Source of the DNA: Acidobacteriales bacterium 59-55
GTDB lineage: Bacteria; Acidobacteriota; Terriglobia; Terriglobales; Acidobacteriaceae
DNA length: 64,000 nt
Direction: 5' to 3'
Assembly (NCBI GenBank): GCA_001897435.1
Contig: MKSV01000004.1
Span: 248,001-312,000, forward strand
The translations under genes and the position numbers were made by a program. Below, piece by piece: positions 24,689 to 31,852 of this stretch (position 1 is the stretch's first letter; each line of letters opens with the position of its first letter). Below the pieces are notes generated by a model. That model did no database searches, was not told the origin of the DNA, and worked only from the letters and a program-made list of their open reading frames with translations.

Positions 24689-26590
24689 ATGAAGTTTTTG
24701 GCAGGATTGGTGATTCTGGGGTGTCTGGGCGCGCAGATGGCGGTTGCGCAGGAGTCGCCCTCGCGGCGGATGGCGGCGGCGATGATCGAGGAGTGGCCGG
24801 CGGGAGTGGTTTCGACGACCGGACATCCGGGCGCGTGGGGATACGAAGAGGGAGTTCTGCTCGACGGCATGGCGGCGGAGTGGCATACCACGGCGGACGG
24901 GCAGGACTTTCATTACATCAAGGCTGCGGTCGACAAATACGTGCTGCCGGACGGCACGATCAAGGGCTATGCCCCGGACGCGCATAGCCTCGACAACATC
25001 GAGATGGGTCGGGCCGTGCTGCTGGTCTATCGAGTGACCCAGCAGCCGAAGTACTACAAGGCGGCGAAGTTTCTCCACGACCAGCTCCAGGCGCAGCCGA
25101 GGACGGCGAGCGGCGGCTATTGGCACAAGCAGATCTATCCCAACCAGATGTGGCTGGACGGCGCCTACATGGCGGAGCCCTTCCGCGCGGCGTACGCGGC
25201 GACCTTCCACCAGCCCGGGGCTTTTGACGATATCGCGAAGCAGTTGCTGTTGATGGATGCCCACATGCGTGATCCGAAGACGGGCCTGATGCTGCATGGG
25301 TGGGACGAGTCGAAGAAGATGCCGTGGGCAAATCCTCGCACCGGACTGTCGCCTGAAGTATGGGGCCGGGCCATGGGCTGGTATTCGATGGCCCTGGTCG
25401 ATGTGCTGGACTGGATGCCGGCGGATCAGCCGCAGCGTCCCGCATTGATCGCCGCATTGAAGCGGACGATGGCGGCGGTGGTGAAGTATCAGGATCGGAA
25501 GACCGGCCTGTGGTGGCAGGTGATGGACAAGGGCGGCAGGGCCGGGAACTATACGGAGGCCTCCGCAAGCTGCATGTTCGTCTACGCCATCGCCAAGGGC
25601 GTTCGCATGGGCTATCTGCCGCAGAGCTATGAGGCTAATGCTAAGCGTGGATGGGAAAGCATCCAGAAAGCGTTCGTCACCACTGGACCGAATGGAAGGA
25701 TGGCGCTCAGCGGAACGGTGACGGTGGGGGGGCTTGGCGGCAAGCCGTACCGTTCGGGGAGCTACGACTACTACATCGGTGAGAAGACGCGCGTGAACGA
25801 CGCCAAGGGTGTAGGAGCCTTCCTGCTGGCCGGCTCCGAGATGGAGCAGGCGGCGACCGAGGCTTTGGGGCAGGGAAAGACGGTGCTGGTCGATGCCTGG
25901 TTCAACTCGCAGACGCGGCAGAATGCGGCGGGCCAGACAGAGCTGTTTCATTACAAGTGGGACGACGACTCCAACAGCGGCTTCGCATTCTTTGGGCGGG
26001 CCTTTCAGCGCTACGGCGTAAAGCTGGCCACGGAGAAGACCGCGCCCACCGCGGCCGATCTAAGCAAAGCGCAGATCTACATTCTGCCCTCCCCGGACAT
26101 TCCGTCGAAGACCCCCAACCCGCATTACATGGACGCGAAGAGCGTGGACGTGATTGCGAACTGGGTAAAAGGCGGCGGGGTGCTGCTGTTGATGGAGAAC
26201 GATGGCCCGAACGCCGAGTTTGAGCACTTCAATACGCTGAGCGAGCGATTCGGCATTCACTTCAACCCGGTGCTGCGCAACCATGTCGTCGGCAACGACT
26301 TCGCCGCCGGAACCCTGATGATTCCGGCTGAAACCGGCGTCTTCGCGCATCCGCACAAGGCCTATATGAAGGACACTTGCACGATCTCGGTGAAGGCTCC
26401 AGCAAAGGCCGTGGTGACCGATAAAGGGGACGTGATGATCTCGGTTGCCAGATACGGCAAGGGAACCGTCTTTGCTGTCGTCGACCCGTGGGTCTACAAC
26501 GAATACACCGATCGGCGGAATCATCTGCCGGTGGAGTTCGACACGTTTTCAGCGGCCATCGACCTGGCGGGGTGGGCGGTTCGGCAATAG
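24689..26590 (+). CDS. GH105 unsaturated uronyl hydrolase fused to a DUF4350/GATase-like domain
   Basis: A 633-residue exported protein (signal peptide 1-20, '...GAQMAVAQ'). Residues about 25-390 are the alpha/alpha barrel of GH105 unsaturated rhamnogalacturonyl hydrolases: 'DNIEMGRAVLLVYRVTQQPK', the catalytic Asp157 in 'QMWLDGAYMAEPFRAAY', 'GWDESKKMPWANPRTGLSPE', and 'VWGRAMGWYSMALVDVLDW'. Residues about 425-633 resemble a DUF4350/ThuA-like domain ('KAQIYILPSPD', 'DVIANWVKGGGVLLLMENDG', 'YGKGTVFAVVDPWVYNEYTD'). It removes the terminal unsaturated sugar from pectin oligomers, matching the kduI, eda and lyase genes nearby. The added domain's job is unknown; the fusion recurs in this enzyme family. 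Confidence 0.88.
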   Translation: MKFLAGLVILGCLGAQMAVAQESPSRRMAAAMIEEWPAGVVSTTGHPGAWGYEEGVLLDGMAAEWHTTADGQDFHYIKAAVDKYVLPDGTIKGYAPDAHSLDNIEMGRAVLLVYRVTQQPKYYKAAKFLHDQLQAQPRTASGGYWHKQIYPNQMWLDGAYMAEPFRAAYAATFHQPGAFDDIAKQLLLMDAHMRDPKTGLMLHGWDESKKMPWANPRTGLSPEVWGRAMGWYSMALVDVLDWMPADQPQRPALIAALKRTMAAVVKYQDRKTGLWWQVMDKGGRAGNYTEASASCMFVYAIAKGVRMGYLPQSYEANAKRGWESIQKAFVTTGPNGRMALSGTVTVGGLGGKPYRSGSYDYYIGEKTRVNDAKGVGAFLLAGSEMEQAATEALGQGKTVLVDAWFNSQTRQNAAGQTELFHYKWDDDSNSGFAFFGRAFQRYGVKLATEKTAPTAADLSKAQIYILPSPDIPSKTPNPHYMDAKSVDVIANWVKGGGVLLLMENDGPNAEFEHFNTLSERFGIHFNPVLRNHVVGNDFAAGTLMIPAETGVFAHPHKAYMKDTCTISVKAPAKAVVTDKGDVMISVARYGKGTVFAVVDPWVYNEYTDRRNHLPVEFDTFSAAIDLAGWAVRQ

Positions 26591-26591
26591 T

Positions 26592-26915
26592 TCAGCCCTC
26601 GGGGAACACAGCGCTGCGAAGTTCGGCCGCGAGCACGGCAAGGCGGGGCAGATCGGTTGGGGCCATGTCTCTAAGGATCGCCTCCATCTCGCGGGCGATC
26701 TCCGTGCCCCGGTGACGGCCAAACATGCCAAGCGAGCCCGAGAGTTTGTGTGCGATGCCGAGAGCGTCAGAGCGCAGAGTTTCAGGGAGATGGCCGCCCG
26801 ATGCCGCCGCTGCGGCGGCACGGTCGAGGGTATCGAGGCGCTCGCGAAGCAGGGGCAGGTTGCGGTCCCAGAGCGTCGTCAGCAGGACGTCTATTTTGGT
26901 CTCTTCTTTGCTCAT
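26592..26915 (-). CDS. Histidine phosphotransfer (Hpt) protein
   Basis: A 107-residue single Hpt domain. The phosphorylated histidine is His56 in 'ALGIAHKLSGSLGMFG', inside a four-helix bundle pattern with a long amphipathic C-terminal helix. It is the last of three genes on this strand: hybrid histidine kinase, single receiver protein, Hpt. The set can form a His-Asp-His-Asp relay. Its stop is two bases from the stop of the convergent GH105 gene, with no terminator between. The output of the relay is not visible, since the receiver has no DNA-binding domain. Confidence 0.85.
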   Translation of the reverse strand: MSKEETKIDVLLTTLWDRNLPLLRERLDTLDRAAAAAASGGHLPETLRSDALGIAHKLSGSLGMFGRHRGTEIAREMEAILRDMAPTDLPRLAVLAAELRSAVFPEG

Positions 26916-26953
26916 GAAGCGTCAATACCGCGGGCGAAGGATCGGTCCGTCGT

Positions 26954-27325
26954 TCATTTCCAGCCGAGAATCTCTGAGATCTGCTGGGCGAGCGTGAGCG
27001 GGTCGAAGGGTTTGAAGAGGATGCCGGTGACCCCGAGACTGGCGAAGCGGCGCTGGTCCACGCCCTGCACCTTGGCGGTGAGCAGGATAACGGGAATGTG
27101 GGCCACGGTGGGATCCTCCTGCATCCTGCGGAAGGTGGCAGGGCCATCGACGCCGGGCATCATCACATCCATGAGGATGGCATCAGGCTGTTCGGCCGAG
27201 GCCACCGAGATGCCTTCCAACCCGGAGCTGGCCATAAAGATATGCCAACCCGCGGTGGCTTCAAGGGAGAGCGCGGCGACTTCGCGGATGTCATCCTCGT
27301 CGTCGATGATTAAAATACGTCGCAT
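26954..27325 (-). CDS. Single-domain response regulator
   Basis: A 123-residue receiver domain without an output domain. It has the acidic cluster 'ILIIDDEDDIREVA', the phospho-acceptor Asp53 in 'AILMDVMMPGVDG', the Thr in 'IPVILLTAKVQG' and the Lys in 'GILFKPFDPLTLA'. It lies between the hybrid kinase (66 bases upstream) and the Hpt gene (38 bases downstream), all on one strand, and probably passes phosphate from the kinase to the Hpt protein or binds a partner protein itself. Confidence 0.9.
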   Translation of the reverse strand: MRRILIIDDEDDIREVAALSLEATAGWHIFMASSGLEGISVASAEQPDAILMDVMMPGVDGPATFRRMQEDPTVAHIPVILLTAKVQGVDQRRFASLGVTGILFKPFDPLTLAQQISEILGWK

Positions 27326-27390
27326 CAGCGTGCCTATTTTCTCATGTATTGCTGGAAGTCGGATCGGGTATGAAGCTTTGCTGCTTTACT

Positions 27391-29097
27391 TTACGTTCGG
27401 GGAGCCGTGACGGTGAGGTCGGCGAACTTCGAGCGCATGCGGTGCACCATGGAGATGACCAGCTCTTCAACTTCCTGAGGCTGGACCCGGGCCTTGGTGA
27501 GGAATTGGGTGGGACCGAGACGAAGTTGGTCTGCCTCGTTGTCGGAGAGCTCGCGCCCGGAGTAGACCACGAGTGGGAGCGTGCGCAGGGAAGGCTGTTG
27601 CCTGAGCCACTCGACCAGCGTGAAACCGTCGCCGTCGGGCAGGGTGAGATCGAGGATAAGCAAGTCGGGAGGAACGTTCAGGCACTGCCGGATGGCCTGT
27701 TGGCGGGTGCCGGCCAGGTCGATTTCGACGGCAGCATTCTGGAAGCTCGCCAGCACGACGCTGGCGAGGTCGGCGTCGTCTTCGACCAGCAGGATGCGAG
27801 CCGGGCCCTCGCCGGGGTGCAGGACTCGGCCCAACTCCGCGAAGAGGAGTTTCTCGTTGAAAGGCTTCTGCACCCATCCCTGGGCATCGCCGGCGAGCTG
27901 AGTGCGTAGTGTGGAGGAAAGGACGCTGAGGATGACGACGGGAATGTGTGTGGTGGAGGGATTGTTGCGAAGGTGCTGGAGGGTCTCCCATCCGCTGAGG
28001 CCCGGCATGTAGAGGTCGAGCAGGATAGCCTCGACCGGTTGCTCGGCTGCAAGGGCGAGGGCTTGCTCGCCGGAACTGGCCTCGACGACGGTATAGCCCT
28101 GCCGGTGCAGGTGTTCGGCAATGACTGTCCGGATGCCGGGATCGTCATCGCAGACCAGGATGGAAGCGTTGACGCGGGCGGGAGGCTCCGGGGCGGGATT
28201 GGGAGCGACATCGCCCGCGCGGGTGACCCGGGGGAACATGACGTAGAAGGTGGTCCCGGGGCCGGTATTGCGCTGGGCCCAGATGGCGCCGCTGTGCTGC
28301 TGCACGATGCTGCGGCAGATAGAGAGGCCGAGGCCGGTGCCGCCTTTGTGGTGGGCGTCGGCGGGCTCGACCTGCTGAAAACGGTCGAAGATGCTGTCCA
28401 GCTTGTCGCTGGGAATGCCTCGGCCTTCGTCGGAGACCTTGAGCAGAATGGAGTCCGAGGTTGCTTCGGTGTGGATGCAAACGGTCGAATCGTCGGGAGA
28501 AAACTTGATGGCGTTGGAGAGGAGGTTGGTGAGGACCTGCAGGATGCGGTCCGAGTCGCCGTCGAAGAACAGCGGCTCCGGTATGTTGTCGTGCCCCAGC
28601 GAGGAGACGAGTTCCAGGTGGACGCTGTGGACATCGGCCATGGAGGTCATGGTCTCGATGGCCTGATGGCAGAGATCGCGAAGGGAGCAGCGGCGGATCT
28701 GCAGGGTGGCGCGACCTGACTCCATGCGCTCGATGTCGAGTATGTCGTTGATAAGACGGATGAGCCGATCGGTGTTTGTGAGGGCAATGCGGAGCAGATT
28801 CAGGGCTTTTTCGTCCACGTTTCCGATCAGCCCGGAAGAGAGCAGCCCGAGCGCCCCGCGGATGCTGGTTAGAGGGGTGCGCAGTTCGTGGGAGACGGTG
28901 GAGACGAACTCGTTCTTGAGGGTATCGAGCTGAGAGCGCTCGACCAACTGAAGATCGTGCCTGTGTTGCAGTTCGCGGGCCTGGGTTAGCTGGGTCGAAA
29001 GCTCCCTGGCAACGCGCCTGGTGCGCAGAAGCACTGCGAGCAGGACGCCGGCGGCGACGAGCAGGAAAAGGCAGCCGAAAATGAGAAGCGCGTGCAT
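27391..29097 (-). CDS. Hybrid sensor histidine kinase with two receiver domains
   Basis: A 568-residue protein with a single N-terminal membrane helix (residues 3-25) and no periplasmic sensor domain. A coiled linker (30-60) leads to the DHp domain with His70 in 'VSTVSHELRTPLTSIRGALG', then the ATP-binding domain with N-box 'NLLSNAIKFSPDD', G1 'VSDEGRGIPSDKLD' and G2 'KGGTGLGLSICRSIV'. Two receiver domains follow (about 311-425, acceptor Asp361; about 433-555, acceptor Asp483). Both keep the acidic cluster and lysine (the second reads 'FLTKARVQP'). The first gene of a three-gene relay. Its input is probably cytoplasmic or within the membrane, as little is exposed outside. Confidence 0.92.
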   Translation of the reverse strand: MHALLIFGCLFLLVAAGVLLAVLLRTRRVARELSTQLTQARELQHRHDLQLVERSQLDTLKNEFVSTVSHELRTPLTSIRGALGLLSSGLIGNVDEKALNLLRIALTNTDRLIRLINDILDIERMESGRATLQIRRCSLRDLCHQAIETMTSMADVHSVHLELVSSLGHDNIPEPLFFDGDSDRILQVLTNLLSNAIKFSPDDSTVCIHTEATSDSILLKVSDEGRGIPSDKLDSIFDRFQQVEPADAHHKGGTGLGLSICRSIVQQHSGAIWAQRNTGPGTTFYVMFPRVTRAGDVAPNPAPEPPARVNASILVCDDDPGIRTVIAEHLHRQGYTVVEASSGEQALALAAEQPVEAILLDLYMPGLSGWETLQHLRNNPSTTHIPVVILSVLSSTLRTQLAGDAQGWVQKPFNEKLLFAELGRVLHPGEGPARILLVEDDADLASVVLASFQNAAVEIDLAGTRQQAIRQCLNVPPDLLILDLTLPDGDGFTLVEWLRQQPSLRTLPLVVYSGRELSDNEADQLRLGPTQFLTKARVQPQEVEELVISMVHRMRSKFADLTVTAPRT

Positions 29098-29100
29098 CCT

Positions 29101-29128
29101 AGCCTGTGATCCTTAGCCTGTAATCCTT
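29101..29128. repeat. 14-base tandem duplication upstream of the kinase gene
   Basis: AGCCTGTGATCCTT followed directly by AGCCTGTAATCCTT (one difference), just before the kinase ATG on the other strand. It could be a duplicated leader segment; no function is claimed. Confidence 0.6.
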
Positions 29129-29227
29129 AGAGTAACTTGCTTTGCAGCGTAATAGTAACTCAATAAGATGACTTTAGGTGTACACAGCAGATTCGAAAAT
29201 GGGTGGAAAGAGTCGTCATAACAAGGG

Positions 29228-29257
29228 AAAGGGGCGCCCGATGAGGGACGCCCCTTT
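29228..29257. terminator. Bidirectional terminator after the deoxyhypusine-synthase homologue
   Basis: AAAGGGGCG and CGCCCCTTT arms pair, with an inner CCC/GGG, and T runs occur in both directions. It sits about 20 bases after the end of the minus-strand gene. Confidence 0.75.
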
Positions 29258-29279
29258 TGCGTATGGGGTTGAATAGGCG

Positions 29280-30359
29280 TCAGGCGGATACAGCAGCGGG
29301 AGCCAAAACGTTGGTCCACTGCTTGCCTTTGCGGGCGGCGTGCGCCTCTTTATGGAAGGCATAGCCGGCGATCAGAGGAAGAGCCAGGGTAGCCTCGGAG
29401 TAGACCATCTGCTCGTAGGTAAGGTCGACCTTGCCCCAGCTTGATGCCTCTTTAAGGGTACTGCCGGAGAGAGCGCCGTCGCGGGCGTCGGCTACGGTGA
29501 TCTGGATGGCGTACTTGTGCATGGAGGCTTCCACGCCGAGAACATCGGCGGCTACGACGATATCCTGCGCGAAGTTCTTGGGAACGCCGCCGCCGATCAT
29601 CAGCAGGCCGGTGGTCGGGTTGGCGATCTTGAGCTGGGTGATCTCGTAGAAGTCCTTAGCGGAGTCGATCGAGACCACGGGCTTGGCGGGAATAGAGGTG
29701 CGGCGGGCGTGCTGGTGGGCGACCAGGCCGAAGCCGGCGGAGCAGTCGGAGAAGGCAGGGCAGAAGATAGGCACGTTCTTCTCGTACGCGGCGAGGACGA
29801 TGGAGTCGCGGCCGCCTGCTGCCGGGTTCTTACCGTTTTTGGCGAGGTAAGCTCCCATCTCGCGGATGAACTCGCGCGAGCTGTAGGGGCGAGGGGCGAG
29901 CGAGTCGGTGATCTGGTGGGTGACCTCGTCGCAGATGCGCAGCTCTTCCTCGTCGATGAAGGTGTCGTAGATGCGGTCGATCATCAACTCGCGGAGTTCG
30001 GCGTCGCCTGCGCCGTACTTGTATTCGTCGCCGGCGATGTAGTGGTTGAAGCCGAGAGCCTCGAAGAAGTCCTGATCGACGATGTTGGCGCCGGTGGAGA
30101 CGATGGCGTCGACCATGTTGTTGCGGACGAGGTCGACGAAGATCTTCTGCAGACCGGCGGAGATGAGCGAGCCGGCGAGGCAGAGGATGACGCCGCAGTC
30201 GGTGTCGCGCAGCATCATCTCGTAGATATTGGCGGCGCGGGCGGTGTCACGCGCGGAATAGGCCATCGACTGCATGGCGTCGACTAAAGGAACGACGTTG
30301 TGCTGCTTGAGGTCGAGATGCTGGATGGGGCGGCTGAGGAGTTCTTTTTTCGTTGGCAT
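29280..30359 (-). CDS. Deoxyhypusine synthase family protein
   Basis: A 359-residue member of the deoxyhypusine-synthase fold. NAD-binding and active-site stretches seen are 'GVILCLAGSLISAGLQK', 'DAIVSTGANIVDQDFFEALG', 'DSIVLAAYEKNVPIFCPAFS', 'GLLMIGGGVPKNFAQD' and the lysine of 'EASSWGKVDL', the position of the catalytic imine-forming Lys in the eukaryotic enzyme. Bacteria lack eIF5A, and some such homologues make homospermidine from putrescine or spermidine instead; others are uncharacterised. The gene stands alone with its own terminator. A polyamine product is the best guess from family knowledge, not shown here. Confidence 0.85.
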   Translation of the reverse strand: MPTKKELLSRPIQHLDLKQHNVVPLVDAMQSMAYSARDTARAANIYEMMLRDTDCGVILCLAGSLISAGLQKIFVDLVRNNMVDAIVSTGANIVDQDFFEALGFNHYIAGDEYKYGAGDAELRELMIDRIYDTFIDEEELRICDEVTHQITDSLAPRPYSSREFIREMGAYLAKNGKNPAAGGRDSIVLAAYEKNVPIFCPAFSDCSAGFGLVAHQHARRTSIPAKPVVSIDSAKDFYEITQLKIANPTTGLLMIGGGVPKNFAQDIVVAADVLGVEASMHKYAIQITVADARDGALSGSTLKEASSWGKVDLTYEQMVYSEATLALPLIAGYAFHKEAHAARKGKQWTNVLAPAAVSA

Positions 30360-30511
30360 GTCGTCTATCAGGATATCAACGTTTGCGGCTGGATTGGCGC
30401 GGGGTTGCGTGTGAATTTTGGTGGAAGAAGAGGGGACAGAAAGGGGCGAGTGGTAGTGAGGTGTTCCCGGCTTTTGGGGAGACGGCGGAGGGGGCGGGGC
30501 GCATCGTATGA

Positions 30512-30550
30512 CCGCAGATTCTTCCGCTGCGCTGCGGAATGACAGACAAA
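30512..30550 (+). repeat. Dispersed repeat copy of the 'GTCATTCCGCAGCGCAG' type
   Basis: Reads ACCGCAGATTCTTCCGC then TGCGCTGCGGAATGACAGAC, with a perfect TTCCGC/GCGGAA hairpin at 30522-30539. I recognise this as a second class of short intergenic repeat seen in Acidobacteriota; only one copy is evident in this window. Confidence 0.5.
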
Positions 30551-30589
30551 AGGGCGATCCAGTCTGTGCTCGTGGGGATATTTATCAAA

Positions 30590-30613
30590 TATGATGCTAT
30601 ATTGAATCAATAT
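30590..30613 (+). promoter_or_regulatory. Candidate -10 element and autoregulatory operator of the RES-Xre module
   Basis: TATGAT (30590-30595) resembles a -10. Four bases later is the perfect palindrome ATATTGAATCAATAT (30599-30613, arms of seven around one base), right before the ribosome site of the antitoxin gene. Xre antitoxins repress their own promoters, so this is the natural operator candidate. No good -35 was found. Confidence 0.5.
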
Positions 30614-30624
30614 TGGAGTATGTC

Positions 30625-31068
30625 ATGGCCGCTGCACTTGTACTCCCGAATGTGGTTGGATATGCGCTGGATGCGTCTCCCGACCTCTCCCATGCTCCGA
30701 CACGTGTCCGGCTCAGCCCTGCTGCGATCAAGGGATTTCTGCGGATCATGGAGAAATGGGCGATCAAGGACCCGGACGCGCGGCAGTTGCTGGGAGGGAT
30801 CTCCTCCGGCTCGTACTACGGGTTGAAGAAGGAGCCGAAGCATCGGACGCTCGATCAGGACACGCTGACGCGGATTTCTCTGCTGGTGGGGATCTTCAAA
30901 GCGTTGAACATCTTATATAGTCCGGCGCTGGCCGATGCATGGATCACGCTGCCGAACCGGAATCCGATGTTCCGGGGCGTGTCTCCTCTGGCGTACATGA
31001 TTCAGCGAGGTCAACCCGGTATGCTGCATGTGCGGCAACTGCTGGATGCGCGGCGCGGTGGTCAGTGA
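30625..31068 (+). CDS. Xre/MbcA/ParS-family antitoxin
   Basis: A 147-residue antitoxin of the RES-Xre type. The N-terminal half is a degenerate helix-turn-helix ('LSPAAIKGFLRIMEKWAI', 'DARQLLGGISSGSYYGLKK', 'LDQDTLTRISLLVGIFKALN'), and the C-terminal half is the toxin-binding DUF2384 domain ('NRNPMFRGVSPLAYMIQ', 'LHVRQLLDARRGG'), which blocks the toxin's active site. ATG 30625 is preferred over a TTG four codons upstream because GGAG sits six bases before it. Its TGA overlaps the GTG of the toxin gene (GTGA), coupling the two. The palindrome just upstream is its likely operator. Confidence 0.9.
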   Translation: MAAALVLPNVVGYALDASPDLSHAPTRVRLSPAAIKGFLRIMEKWAIKDPDARQLLGGISSGSYYGLKKEPKHRTLDQDTLTRISLLVGIFKALNILYSPALADAWITLPNRNPMFRGVSPLAYMIQRGQPGMLHVRQLLDARRGGQ

Positions 31069-31775
31069 CGCCGGCAGTTACAGAGTTTCGGGTGGCCGAC
31101 ACTCACCGGCTGATTCCATCGAGACATAGCGACAGCGGCACTGTGCTTTCGCGGCTAACCGAAGATGAAGCCGGCCTGGGCGATCTGATGGAACTGGATG
31201 GGGCAACGAACGACCGGCTGCTGGGCGAGGAAGGTTTGTTGCCCGGCATCGGAGTTCATGAACTGCTGTATGGCGTTCGGTATGCCCATATCGTGAACGC
31301 GGCGTTTACCCATGCCGGGCCCAGTGGGGGGCGATTCAACAACAGCGGGCGCGGAGCCTGGTATTGCGGCGTGGAGCGGGAGACTTCGGTCGCTGAGGTT
31401 GCATTTCATAAGCTGCGGCAGTTGGAGGAGGTGGACTGGGCTGAGGAGGAGGTTGGCACCTTCGACGACTACCTTGCCGATTTTGCGACGGAGATGCATG
31501 ACGTCCGGGGTCCGAAGCCGCGGTATCGGCGATATCTGAAGGCCGGGCCGATCCCGGAGTGCTATGGGGAGTCGCAGGAGTTGGCCGCGGCGCTGCTGGC
31601 GGAGCAGTCGAACGGGCTGATCTACCCCAGCGTCCGGCACACGGGTGGAACATGCATCGTATGTTTTCGTCCGACGCTGGTCTATAACGTGCGCCGAGGG
31701 AAGCGGTTGGAGTTCCGGCTGCTGGCAGGGAGAGATTTCGAGGACTCGCAGGTGAGGGAGGTTCGCATTCGGTAA
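31065..31775 (+). CDS. RES-domain toxin (NAD+ depleting)
   Basis: A 236-residue RES-domain toxin. Characterised members break down NAD+, lowering the cell's NAD pool and stopping growth. The core is 'GGRFNNSGRGAWYCGVERET' with the conserved Arg and Tyr, followed by 'SVAEVAFHKLRQLEE' with the Glu, and 'SNGLIYPSVRHTGGTCIVC' with the final Ser-containing strand. GTG overlaps the antitoxin stop; upstream residues in the same frame have antitoxin-shadow composition. The next gene downstream is nicotinate phosphoribosyltransferase, an NAD salvage enzyme, 77 bases away on the same strand. No interruption of key residues is seen, so the toxin is probably active. Confidence 0.9.
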   Translation: MTPAVTEFRVADTHRLIPSRHSDSGTVLSRLTEDEAGLGDLMELDGATNDRLLGEEGLLPGIGVHELLYGVRYAHIVNAAFTHAGPSGGRFNNSGRGAWYCGVERETSVAEVAFHKLRQLEEVDWAEEEVGTFDDYLADFATEMHDVRGPKPRYRRYLKAGPIPECYGESQELAAALLAEQSNGLIYPSVRHTGGTCIVCFRPTLVYNVRRGKRLEFRLLAGRDFEDSQVREVRIR

Positions 31776-31806
31776 TCCGTGCGGATGAAAAGCGTATATC
31801 CGAAGC

Positions 31807-31824
31807 CCCGGCATAGTTGCCGGG
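31807..31824. other. Short hairpin between the toxin and pncB
   Basis: CCCGGC and GCCGGG pair around ATAGTT, 30 bases before the pncB start. There is no T tract, so termination is doubtful; it may simply be a leader structure. Confidence 0.3.
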
Positions 31825-31852
31825 ATTGTAGGCTGGGCAGAAGGGGACTGGC

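Noticed and set aside
24413..25951. Minus-strand frame opposite the GH105 gene
   Set aside because: Arg/His/Leu-rich shadow; the plus strand has signal peptide and catalytic motifs.
30368..30610. Minus-strand frame with VCHSAAQRKNLRS upstream of the antitoxin
   Set aside because: Translation of the second dispersed repeat and of the promoter region; no ribosome site or domain.
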